NCBI GenBank assembly: GCA_947490035.1
Contig: CANLGS010000262.1
Coordinates: 1-6,382 of the forward strand
Direction of reading: 5' to 3'
Length of the DNA: 6,382 nucleotides
Source of the DNA: Gemmataceae bacterium
Lineage (GTDB): Bacteria; Planctomycetota; Planctomycetia; Gemmatales; Gemmataceae
In this document: positions 1 through 5,842 of the stretch, piece after piece
Numbering within the stretch: position 1 is the stretch's first letter
Layout: each line of letters starts with the position of its first letter
Notes under the pieces: model-generated
What the model was told of the DNA's origin: nothing
Seen by the model: only the letters and a program-made list of their open reading frames with translations
Databases searched by the model: none
Position numbers and translations under genes: made by a program

Positions 1-2
1 CG

Positions 3-131
3 GTGAACAAGAAGCGTCGACCCGTCCAAGCGAAAGCAAAACAGTCCGGGGCACACACCTCAGTTCACAAACTCCTCCAACAAGCCAAGCAACAACACAA
101 AGACCACCCTTCAACCCACCAGAGAAAATGA
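3..131 (+). CDS. Possible 3' end of an upstream gene, or a small basic peptide
   Basis: This frame is open from the left edge and closes with TGA at 129-131, which overlaps the ATG at 128 in an ATGA arrangement typical of translational coupling. A GTG at position 3 could be a start, but the frame may equally continue from outside the window. The product would be about 42 residues, rich in Lys, Gln, His and Arg, with no recognisable domain. Against it, only about 55 percent of codons end in G or C, much less than in the other genes here, and the DNA is unusually poor in T. It may be a true gene tail with atypical codon use, or an untranslated leader that happens to be open. I cannot assign a function. 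Confidence 0.25.
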   Translation: MNKKRRPVQAKAKQSGAHTSVHKLLQQAKQQHKDHPSTHQRK

Positions 132-226
132 GTCGTGCAAAGCAGTAGTACCAGACCGCCCGCCAGTACGCCGAGCGGTACGATTCGAGCCACGGGACGG
201 GACTGACGCCGGCCTCGATCCCGCTC
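128..226 (+). other. Interrupted N-terminal coding segment of the winged-helix gene (in-frame amber)
   Basis: An ATG at 128 lies in the same frame as the winged-helix gene, but its seventh codon is TAG (146-148). From 149 the frame continues without a stop into the gene. The 27 codons from 149 to 227 have G or C at the third position in all but about two, which is what real coding DNA in this genome looks like. It reads as a Tyr/Gln/Arg-rich N-terminal segment. A single C-to-T change of CAG to TAG would explain the interruption. Alternatively the ATG is fortuitous and translation starts at a non-ATG codon downstream (CTG 203 or GTG 227). Confidence 0.45.
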
Positions 227-622
227 GTGCAGGACATTATCGAGTTCTGGATGACGGAATACGCCCTGACCCCGGAATCGCTCACCTCGGCACCGAAAGT
301 CGCGAAGGCACAGGTCGATGACTCGCTTCCGGCAGAAGCCGGTACGGAGCGGAAGGGCAGCACGAAGGTATCGTTCACTCCTCGACAGGGGCAGTTCCTC
401 GCGTTCATCTACCTGTACCGAAAACTGCACCGCCGGGGACCGGCCGAAACCGACCTCGTCAAGTTCTTCCGGGTCACGCCGCCAGCGGCTCACGGCATGG
501 TCGTGAAATTGGAGGAACTCGGCCTCATCACCAGAGAAGCGGGCGTGGCCCGGTCCGTGCGGGTGGCGATTCCCGCGGAATCACTGCCCGAACTGGAAGA
601 CATCACCGGTCCGCCGTGGTAA
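227..622 (+). CDS. Winged-helix DNA-binding protein (LexA/MarR-like)
   Basis: The product is a likely transcriptional regulator of 131 residues from the GTG at 227. Residues 1-45 are a linker-like region. Residues 48-115 form a compact winged helix: TPRQGQFLAFIYLY (51-64) is the first helix, PAETDLVKFF (72-81) the second, VTPPAAHGMVVKLEELGLI (83-101) the recognition helix region, and the wing follows at TREAGVARSVRVAI. This matches the LexA-type N-terminal fold, but there is no LexA peptidase domain or Ser/Lys dyad, so it is not LexA itself. Similar small proteins annotated as MarR-like regulators are, from memory, common in planctomycetes and cyanobacteria. The start is uncertain: coding character extends upstream to 149, behind an in-frame TAG, so this could be a 5'-truncated but still folded gene. 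Its targets are unknown, and no effector domain is visible. The downstream gene follows after 162 bases with no clear promoter or terminator between them. Confidence 0.65.
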   Translation: MQDIIEFWMTEYALTPESLTSAPKVAKAQVDDSLPAEAGTERKGSTKVSFTPRQGQFLAFIYLYRKLHRRGPAETDLVKFFRVTPPAAHGMVVKLEELGLITREAGVARSVRVAIPAESLPELEDITGPPW

Positions 623-784
623 CGTCGCGTGTGCTGAAACACCGGCCGCACGGGAGCGGAAAACGCATTCCAGTTCGCTTGTCGCCCAGGCCGGCCAGGA
701 AGACGCCCGGCGAACCTGATGCGGATTGCGACGTGTGGGCTATCTCGCAGTGGTCTTCCTGAATCTCCAACAACCGAGACGATC

Positions 785-1465
785 ATGAAAACGCCACCAC
801 CGACCAGAACCATCACGCAGGTGTTCGAGGAGTTCCTGGCCGATCAGAAGTCCCGGATCGCCGAGAAAACCTTCTCGAAGTACAAGACCGTCATCAGCCT
901 GTACACCTCCTACCTGGAAGGCTACTGGCCGGGGCACGATGACGAGGCCAACAAGATTACGAAAGCCGGTGGCACGTTCTGCGGCACGTTCGGACCCGAA
1001 GACATCACGGCCGGGTACGGCGAGTTTCTGGGCTACTTCATGCCGACGAAGGTGATGTGCGGGCGGGAGACGATGCAGGCCGCGGGCACGGTCACCAAGA
1101 AACTGGCCAAGTGGCTGGCCGAGAAGGGCTACGTCGCGGACACGGGGTACGCCCAGGAGCGGGCCGGGGAGGCCGCGAAGGATCTGCCCAACGCCCAGAG
1201 CGTCCTCGACCTGCTCACCGGCTACCTCGACGAACACGCACCTGCCAGCCACGGGGACGCGATCCAGGATCACTTCTCGATTGAGCGGATCGAATCGGGG
1301 AAGCTCTGGCTCAATCCGCTGACGGCTCGCCCCACGGTGATTGGGCCGGTTCCCGTACCCAAACCGGTCACCGATCTTTGCGAGGTCGGGTGGGACATCG
1401 GCGGGGCCGTGGTGAAGGTCGGAAGGAACTGGCGGCTGGTCGAAGTCTGGAGTGTGTCGCCGTAG
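785..1465 (+). CDS. Recombinase core-binding (SAM-like) domain protein lacking a catalytic domain
   Basis: A 226-residue protein is read from the ATG at 785. The frame is open further upstream (to an ATG at 719), but those 22 residues look non-coding. Residues 10-50 (VFEEFLADQKSRIAEKTFSKY onward) resemble the helical N-terminal core-binding domain of tyrosine recombinases. Residues 74-117 continue the helical part and end in KKLAKWLAEKGYV. The C-terminal part (about 163-226) is beta-rich, with GKLWL, IGPVPVPKPVTDLCEVGWDI and GRNWRLVEVW, and resembles a small barrel more than an integrase catalytic domain. The Arg-His-Arg-Tyr active-site set is absent, so strand exchange is not expected. Proteins of this build occur, as I recall, as hypotheticals in bacteria and archaea. 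A DNA-binding role is an inference from the N-terminal domain. The Shine-Dalgarno signal is weak (GAGACG at 776-781). The gene converges on the minus-strand gene ending at 1613. Confidence 0.75.
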   Translation: MKTPPPTRTITQVFEEFLADQKSRIAEKTFSKYKTVISLYTSYLEGYWPGHDDEANKITKAGGTFCGTFGPEDITAGYGEFLGYFMPTKVMCGRETMQAAGTVTKKLAKWLAEKGYVADTGYAQERAGEAAKDLPNAQSVLDLLTGYLDEHAPASHGDAIQDHFSIERIESGKLWLNPLTARPTVIGPVPVPKPVTDLCEVGWDIGGAVVKVGRNWRLVEVWSVSP

Positions 1466-1616
1466 GTCGTCGCGGTATTGCTGCCGCCCGATCGACAGTT
1501 TCGCGGTTGTCTGCGGGACACCCGATCCCGAACTGACTCTTGAGGGCGTTCGGCGTGACGACCACGTTCTCGACGCCCGGCCCGATAGGCACGGACGGAT
1601 GCCGGCTCCCACTCAC
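1368..1616 (-). CDS. Doubtful small ORF coupled to the basic hypothetical gene
   Basis: A GTG at 1616-1614 overlaps the TGA of the upstream minus-strand gene in a GTGA arrangement, as in coupled genes. The first 40 or so codons have a fairly high G/C third position, and the peptide there (VPIGPGVENVVVTPNALKSQ, then FGIGCP) looks protein-like. After that the composition becomes Arg/Pro/Ser-rich, as expected of a non-coding shadow, and the last 98 bases run antisense to the 3' end of the gene ending at 1465. It may be a decayed remnant or chance. No family is recognised. The rest of the 1466-1612 spacer shows no strong hairpin. Confidence 0.15.
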   Translation of the reverse strand: MSGSRHPSVPIGPGVENVVVTPNALKSQFGIGCPADNRETVDRAAAIPRRPTATHSRLRPAASSFRPSPRPRRCPTRPRKDR

Positions 1617-2383
1617 CCCATCTCCGTGAGGAGCGAGTCACGGGCCTTCTGGATCAGCAGCGTCAGTTCGGGAACGACCAGTGATGACGGGTCGGACACT
1701 TCGCCCAACAGCAGGTGGCAGTCGTCGATCACACGGGTGGCCTGTCCGGTTTTCAACAGGTACGTGACCCGTTCCAGGAACCCGGTGCGGGCCTCGGCGT
1801 TGCCGCCGGCACACCACAGGCGACCGAGTCGCACGAGTTCCCCTTCGTTCGGTTCCGGGAGCGGTTTCAGGTCGGCGGACACCGCCCGGACCGAGACGCC
1901 GAGCTTCTTGGTCAGGAACCCGGCGATGTGGTGCATGTAGCTCTGGGACCGGGGTCCGGGAGCCTTCATCTTCTGTATGGAGCCGAGGATCGTGCGGAGG
2001 ACGCCGATCAGGTCGTCTCGCAACGGTCGCCGTTCGGTGGCGAAGTGGTTGGCCCAACTCCGGCGGATGTTCTCGATCACCAGGTCTTCTTCCCGGCCGA
2101 CCTCGTATCGGATCTCGGCCGTCTCCGGCAGCGGAGGCAGCGGCCCGGTCCGCATCATGCCGATCAACTTCTCCAGGGCGTCCACGACCGTCTGGTCCAG
2201 GAGTTTCCGCTCGGAGATGACGTAGGTCTGGTAAATGCCGATCTCGGTGTGCATCCACGTCGGGATCAGTTCGTCGGTCTTGTACTTTTCACCCAGGTAG
2301 GCCGACGACTGGTTCTGGCGGGCCTTCCGCCGCTCTTCCGCCAGCTTCTTCTTCCGCCGCTGGTCGTGGGATTCCTTCGCCAT
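1613..2383 (-). CDS. Conserved hypothetical protein with a highly basic N-terminus
   Basis: A 256-residue protein of unknown function. The ATG at 2383-2381 is well supported by GAGGAG seven bases upstream. Residues 1-24 are strongly basic (MAKESHDQRRKKKLAEERRK), a probable nucleic-acid or ribosome-contacting tail. Residues 29-75 contain the most characteristic block, AYLGEKYKTDELIPTWMHTE followed by GIYQTYV and a helix around LLDQTVVDALEKLI. The remainder is predicted to be mainly helical, with a Pro-rich turn at PLPPLPET and a C-terminal helical segment from about 195. There is no signal peptide, membrane segment or recognisable catalytic motif. I associate the N-terminal block with hypothetical proteins of Gemmata-type planctomycetes, from memory only. 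It stands alone: divergent from the RdgC-type gene and convergent with the core-binding protein gene. Confidence 0.85.
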   Translation of the reverse strand: MAKESHDQRRKKKLAEERRKARQNQSSAYLGEKYKTDELIPTWMHTEIGIYQTYVISERKLLDQTVVDALEKLIGMMRTGPLPPLPETAEIRYEVGREEDLVIENIRRSWANHFATERRPLRDDLIGVLRTILGSIQKMKAPGPRSQSYMHHIAGFLTKKLGVSVRAVSADLKPLPEPNEGELVRLGRLWCAGGNAEARTGFLERVTYLLKTGQATRVIDDCHLLLGEVSDPSSLVVPELTLLIQKARDSLLTEMG

Positions 2384-2390
2384 GGGCGGG

Positions 2391-2396
2391 CTCCTC
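2391..2396 (-). promoter_or_regulatory. Shine-Dalgarno site of the basic hypothetical gene
   Basis: On the minus strand this reads GAGGAG (extended AAGAGGAG), seven bases before the ATG at 2383. It is among the strongest ribosome binding sites in the window and fixes this start against other in-frame codons. Confidence 0.7.
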
Positions 2397-2670
2397 TTGT
2401 TATTGCAGGCCGAGGGGGCCGAACGGGTTGCCGAAGCCGATCGACGGAACGAGGCGATCCGTGGTGCCGGAGTGTATTCTGGTCGGGAATGCCACCGTCT
2501 GCAAGGACCGCTCCGACCGGGGAACGGGCGAAGAAGTGGGGGAACCCGTACGGAGCAGTCCGTCGTTTGGGTCGATGGCGGATGGCTGCTCCGAACCGCT
2601 GGAAGAACGTAACTGTTGCTCCGACCCGAACGGTTGTGGCGACGGGAACGACCGGCGGCCGATGTTTGGC

Positions 2671-2691
2671 GGTGACGGGCGACACGTCACC
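2671..2691. promoter_or_regulatory. Perfect inverted repeat upstream of the RdgC-type gene, candidate operator
   Basis: The sequence is GGTGACG, seven bases, then CGTCACC: two perfect 7-base arms separated by exactly seven bases, giving a 21-base element centred about 84 bases before the ATG at 2765. Size and symmetry suit a site for a dimeric helix-turn-helix regulator. It could also form a short hairpin in a leader RNA, but it lacks a following T-run. The binding protein is unknown; calling it an operator is inference. Confidence 0.35.
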
Positions 2692-2749
2692 TGCACTCGC
2701 ACCTCTCCGGTGGCCGAATGACTGAAGCTGCACTCGGCGTTCGCACCAC

Positions 2750-2756
2750 GAGGGGG
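2750..2756 (+). promoter_or_regulatory. Shine-Dalgarno site of the RdgC-type gene
   Basis: GAGGGGG lies eight bases before the ATG at 2765 and supports that start. Confidence 0.6.
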
Positions 2757-2764
2757 TCACGGGC

Positions 2765-3925
2765 ATGGGGTTCTTCACCGGGCGGGTTACGTTCCTTCGG
2801 TTCGCGGTCGGTGGTCAGGCTCCGCGACAGTTCGACGACGAGCAACTCGACCGCTTGCGCGAGTTCGCCGCCGGGCGACAAACGGTTGCCGCGGCGGACG
2901 GGGTCGAGGCCGGGTGGTCCGCGGGCAAGTCGGTCCTCGACCTCGACTTCGACCTGGCCAAGAACGTCATCAACGACACGCTCCACTTCGATCTGCGGGT
3001 GGACACCGATCGGCTGCCCGGCGACCTGCTGAAGGCGTACTACGAGGCCGACCTGACCGCCCTCGCCAGGGACAACCCGAGCGGGTTCGCCTCCGCGAAG
3101 CAGAAACGAGAAGCGAAGGAGAGCGCACAGGACCGGTTGCAACAAGAAGCGAAGGACGGGCGGTTCAAGAAGCGGAAGTGCACCCCGGTGCTGTGGGACC
3201 GGGCCACCAACGAGGTGCTGTTCGGGGCCGCGTCCGCGGCGCAGGTGGACCGCTTCTCGGACCTGTTTGCCCGCACCTTCGGGCTTCCGCTGGAGTTGCT
3301 CACCGCGGGGCGGCAGGCCGAGCGCACCGCGGCCAGCCTCCGGTTGGCCGTCCCCACCGACGACGCGTCGGCGTTCGTGCCGGGGACCGGGACCGAGGTC
3401 GCGTGGGTGCCGGGCGGCGGGTCCGACTTCCTGGGCAACGAGTACCTGCTGTGGCTCTGGTTCCTGACCGACACGGACACGGACACCGTGGCCCTGAGCG
3501 ACGGGAGCGAGGTGACGCTGATGCCGACCCGCACCCTGTCGCTGGACTGCCCCCGCGGGGTGACCGGCAGCGAAACGATCGCCAGCGAGGGGCCGACCCG
3601 GTTGCCGGAGGCCCGCCGGGCGGTGCAGGCCGGGAAGCTGCCGCGGAAGATGGGGCTGACGCTGGTGCGGCACGCCGAGCAGTACGACCTGACCCTGCAC
3701 GCCGAGACGCTGGCCGTGGGCTCGTGCAAGATGCCGGCCCTGCCGGACGACGTCACCGAAGCACGGGCCAAACTGGACGAGCGGGCCGATCAGTTGCGGG
3801 AGTTGTTGGAAACGCTGGACCTGCTGTACGCCCGGTTCCTGGCGGTTCGGCTCTCGGCGGGCTGGGCCGGAGAACTGACCCGCGTTCAGCGGTGGCTGGC
3901 CGGGGCCGAGCAGCGGGCGGCATAA
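2765..3925 (+). CDS. rdgC: RdgC-family recombination-associated protein, long form
   Basis: A 386-residue cytoplasmic protein. In Proteobacteria RdgC is a ring-shaped dimer that binds double-stranded DNA without sequence preference and restrains RecA. Support here is recalled resemblance over the full length: the N-terminal GFFTGRVTFLRFAV strand, DGVEAGWSAG (45-54), DLAKNVINDTLHFDLRVDT (63-81), the basic block AKQKREAKES through DGRFKKRK (111-138), PVLWD (141-145), FLGNEYLLWLWF (222-233), the SDGSEV segment (245-250), EGPTRLPEARRA (275-286) with GKLPRK (290-295), and a C-terminal helix RADQLRELLETLDLLYARFL (340-359). It is longer than E. coli RdgC (about 300 residues), largely through added middle and C-terminal sequence. 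A three-copy GACACS repeat (3470-3487) encodes a DTDTDT loop at about 236-241. The gene is transcribed alone and converges on the macro-SIR2 gene. The family call is fairly likely; whether it regulates RecA here is unknown. Confidence 0.65.
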   Translation: MGFFTGRVTFLRFAVGGQAPRQFDDEQLDRLREFAAGRQTVAAADGVEAGWSAGKSVLDLDFDLAKNVINDTLHFDLRVDTDRLPGDLLKAYYEADLTALARDNPSGFASAKQKREAKESAQDRLQQEAKDGRFKKRKCTPVLWDRATNEVLFGAASAAQVDRFSDLFARTFGLPLELLTAGRQAERTAASLRLAVPTDDASAFVPGTGTEVAWVPGGGSDFLGNEYLLWLWFLTDTDTDTVALSDGSEVTLMPTRTLSLDCPRGVTGSETIASEGPTRLPEARRAVQAGKLPRKMGLTLVRHAEQYDLTLHAETLAVGSCKMPALPDDVTEARAKLDERADQLRELLETLDLLYARFLAVRLSAGWAGELTRVQRWLAGAEQRAA

Positions 3926-4024
3926 CGGCGGCCCGTCCTTGTGAGACGAATTGGTCAGCACCCTCGACGGCAACATGTGCGAGGGGTTCGCCGCGAAGGT
4001 GCGACGAGCGGAAGTAGCGAGCGA

Positions 4025-4060
4025 ACGCGGGCCGGGCGAGACACGTTACTCGGCCCGCGT
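4025..4060. terminator. Candidate bidirectional hairpin between convergent genes
   Basis: ACGCGGGCCG (4025-4034) and CGGCCCGCGT (4051-4060) are perfect 10-base complementary arms around a 16-base loop. The structure sits between the RdgC-type gene (ending 3925) and the macro-SIR2 gene, and the loop holds the TAA of the latter (4048-4046). It is very GC-rich, but neither side has a clear T-run, so it may act as an RNA 3'-end stabiliser or an imperfect terminator. The remaining 3926-4024 shows no gene. Confidence 0.4.
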
Positions 4061-5641
4061 GCCCGCGTCGGCAGGCGGCTCGAACCCCAAACCGCGGAGC
4101 AAACGCTCCACCCGCGGCCACGCGACCGTCCCCCGAACCGCCGCGGCGTGCTCCCCCGTCACGTCGGCGGCGAACCGGGCCAGCGCGTCCCGCAGCGTCC
4201 GCTCGCCCGCGGTCAGGAGCGGGTCGAACCGCTCCCCCACCAGGAGGTGGGCCGCGTCCCGGGTGCGGGACACCAGGTAGTCGAGGAACACCTCCAGCCG
4301 CCGGGCCGCCTCCGCGAAGGGGAAGCCGGCCGCGGCCTCCTTGGACTCCGACATCCGCACCCGCCGCACGTCCCGCTCCCACAGCACCTCGGCCAGCCCC
4401 CCGGACCCGAGCGACAGGGCCGTCCCGAGGTGCCCCGGGCTGCCGTCGCCCCGCAGCCGGCGGACCGCGTCCACGATCCGGTGGAAGTTGTCGTCGGTCA
4501 GCGAGAACCCGGCGAACAGCACGTGCCGGGTCACCAGGAACGCCTGCACCATCCCGGACAGGGCCGGCAGTTGCTCGTCGTACCGGGTGTAGCTCGACCG
4601 TGTCAGTACCACCCGGTCCGGGTCCGACAGGCACCCGTGCATCTTCAGCAGCCACCGCCGGGCGTCGGGCCGGATCGTCCCCGGCAGGATCGCCAGCCCG
4701 TCGGGGTCGGACAGGCCCCACGCGTCCTCGAACAGCCGGTCATAGTTGGTGGTGATGGCCTCCCGCACCGGCAGGGCGGCGAGCAGGGCGTGGGCCAGGG
4801 CGTAGTGCCGGTGCGGACCGAGGATGTCGGCCACCGCCCGGCCGATCGTCCGCCCGCCGGCCTGCAACCGCCGCTCGACCACCGTAGCCTGGTCCAGCGC
4901 GCTCCGCAGTTCCCCGAGGGCGTCCCGCTCGTCGGCCGCCATCCCCGCCCGCACGGCCAGTTCGGTCAGCAGCCCGCCCCAGCTCGGCAGCCCCGCGGCC
5001 ACGCTCACCCCGGCCCCGAGGAACAGGGCGAGTTCGCCCCGCAGCGCGTGCCCGGCCAGCCGGTCGGCCTCGGCCCGGTGCGAGTCGGTCAGGTCGGTCG
5101 GCCAGTCGGCCGAGCGGACCCGCTCGGCCTGTGCCGCGGCGTGGGTGGCGGCGTCGAAGCAGACCAGCGCGACGTCGAACGTGGCCCCGCCCGGGAACGT
5201 CCGGGCGGCGAACGCCTTCAGCCGGGGGAGCAGTTCCTGGACGACCTCGCCGGCCATCTCGGCGGCCCCGCCGTAGCCGGTGCCGACCACCGGGAGGGCG
5301 AGGAGAGGTCTGGCCCGGCCGAACAGCGGCGGCCCGCCCGCCGCGACGATGGCGTCGGCCGCGGCGTCGAGGAACTCGGCCGCCCCGTCCCCGTACCACG
5401 ACACCGGCTGGCCCCACTGGCCGATCAGGCCGATCCACTCGCGCGGGCGGCTCGGGACTGGGTCGGGCAGCGGCTGGACCCGCGGCCCGCCGTCGGCGAA
5501 GGGGGTGCCCTGGCGGGGGCCGTCGAAGTCGGGCAAGAACCATTTGCCGCGGGGGCGGGCCTGACGGCTGCACGGGATCAGCCGGGCGTCGCAGGCGAGC
5601 TTGCGCAGGTCGCCGCGTACGATAAACACATGACCGGGCAT
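4046..5641 (-). CDS. Macro-like domain fused to SIR2-like NADase domain; candidate defence effector
   Basis: A 531-residue protein from the ATG at 5641, with GAGAAG six bases upstream. Residues 1-175 look like a macro (ADP-ribose-binding) fold: FIVRGDLRKLACDARLI (6-22) matches the opening GDI-x-x-L-x-x-DA strand, LLALPVVGTGYGG (113-125) the phosphate-binding loop, and FDVALVCFDA (155-164) the last strand. The usual Asn-rich loop after DA is replaced by IPCS. Residues about 185-400 are SIR2-like: LALFLGAGVS (204-213), LPSWGGLL (218-225), ITTNYDRLF (296-304), LLKMHG (331-336, His335 as the catalytic candidate), FAGFSLTDDNF (376-386). A helical tail follows (416-531). Asn299 and His335 are intact, so NAD cleavage is plausible. 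SIR2 domains of this type in Thoeris ThsA and DSR proteins deplete NAD during phage infection; there the sensor is C-terminal or different, whereas here the macro domain is first. No partner gene is adjacent on this strand. A non-defence NAD or ADP-ribose role remains possible. Confidence 0.85.
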   Translation of the reverse strand: MPGHVFIVRGDLRKLACDARLIPCSRQARPRGKWFLPDFDGPRQGTPFADGGPRVQPLPDPVPSRPREWIGLIGQWGQPVSWYGDGAAEFLDAAADAIVAAGGPPLFGRARPLLALPVVGTGYGGAAEMAGEVVQELLPRLKAFAARTFPGGATFDVALVCFDAATHAAAQAERVRSADWPTDLTDSHRAEADRLAGHALRGELALFLGAGVSVAAGLPSWGGLLTELAVRAGMAADERDALGELRSALDQATVVERRLQAGGRTIGRAVADILGPHRHYALAHALLAALPVREAITTNYDRLFEDAWGLSDPDGLAILPGTIRPDARRWLLKMHGCLSDPDRVVLTRSSYTRYDEQLPALSGMVQAFLVTRHVLFAGFSLTDDNFHRIVDAVRRLRGDGSPGHLGTALSLGSGGLAEVLWERDVRRVRMSESKEAAAGFPFAEAARRLEVFLDYLVSRTRDAAHLLVGERFDPLLTAGERTLRDALARFAADVTGEHAAAVRGTVAWPRVERLLRGLGFEPPADAGTRAE

Positions 5642-5842
5642 GGCTGTCTTCTCGGGGCCGTCGGGTTCGGTTACCGGCTGTCCTTCGCGCACGCCGGTGG
5701 TCGAACTGTCGAACGGCTCGTGGCCGATCGACCCGCGGGCGTGGTGCGACACCGGAAGTGTATCCGCGCGGGTGCTTGACCGCACGCGCGCGAACACCGA
5801 GACTGACGCGAACCGACACATTCCACTCTCCCGGGTGCCGTC
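5642..5842. other. Divergent spacer between macro-SIR2 and beta-propeller genes
   Basis: This 201-base spacer should carry promoters for both genes. TTGACC at 5776-5781 is a good -35 match for the plus-strand gene, but the best -10 at 17-base spacing (GAGACT, 5799-5804) is poor. On the minus strand TACACT (5762-5757) is -10-like but has no -35 partner. The minus-strand frame of the macro-SIR2 gene stays open through this spacer and beyond, which is an effect of GC richness; the added sequence lacks macro or SIR2 features. Confidence 0.4.

Larger units (their letters stand above)
2384..2764. other. Divergent intergenic region between the basic hypothetical gene and the RdgC-type gene
   Basis: This 381-base spacer must hold promoters for both divergent genes, but no convincing -35/-10 pair was found on either strand. 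TGTATTCT (2472-2479) is a weak -10-like match without a good partner. It contains a perfect palindrome (2671-2691), three near-copies of GCTCCGAMC (2510, 2588, 2618) and two copies of CCGAACGG(G)TTG (2419, 2626). An open frame on the plus strand at 2428-2721 has a TTG start, an odd Cys/Ser/Gly-rich product and no ribosome binding site, so I do not call it a gene. Confidence 0.6.

Noticed and set aside
146..148. Pyrrolysine or programmed readthrough at the TAG codon
   Set aside because: No pyrrolysine genes or readthrough context are visible; a nonsense mutation or alternative start is simpler.
785..1465. Active tyrosine integrase with an attachment site
   Set aside because: The catalytic residues are absent and no direct repeats or tRNA target lie nearby.
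2428..2721. 97-residue plus-strand frame in the divergent spacer
   Set aside because: TTG start, no ribosome binding site, odd Cys/Ser-rich composition and no recognisable family.
2687..3976. 429-residue minus-strand open frame
   Set aside because: Antisense shadow of the RdgC-type gene, rich in Gly/Arg/Gln/Val with no motifs.
2914..4017. 367-residue plus-strand open frame inside the RdgC-type gene
   Set aside because: Arg/Gly-rich shadow in another frame of a gene with clear family resemblance.
4046..5641. Complete Thoeris system
   Set aside because: No TIR-domain ThsB gene is adjacent, and the domain order differs from ThsA.
3941..5779. 612-residue plus-strand open frame
   Set aside because: Arg/Pro/Gly/Gln-rich translation with no domains; it is the antisense shadow of the macro-SIR2 gene in GC-rich DNA.
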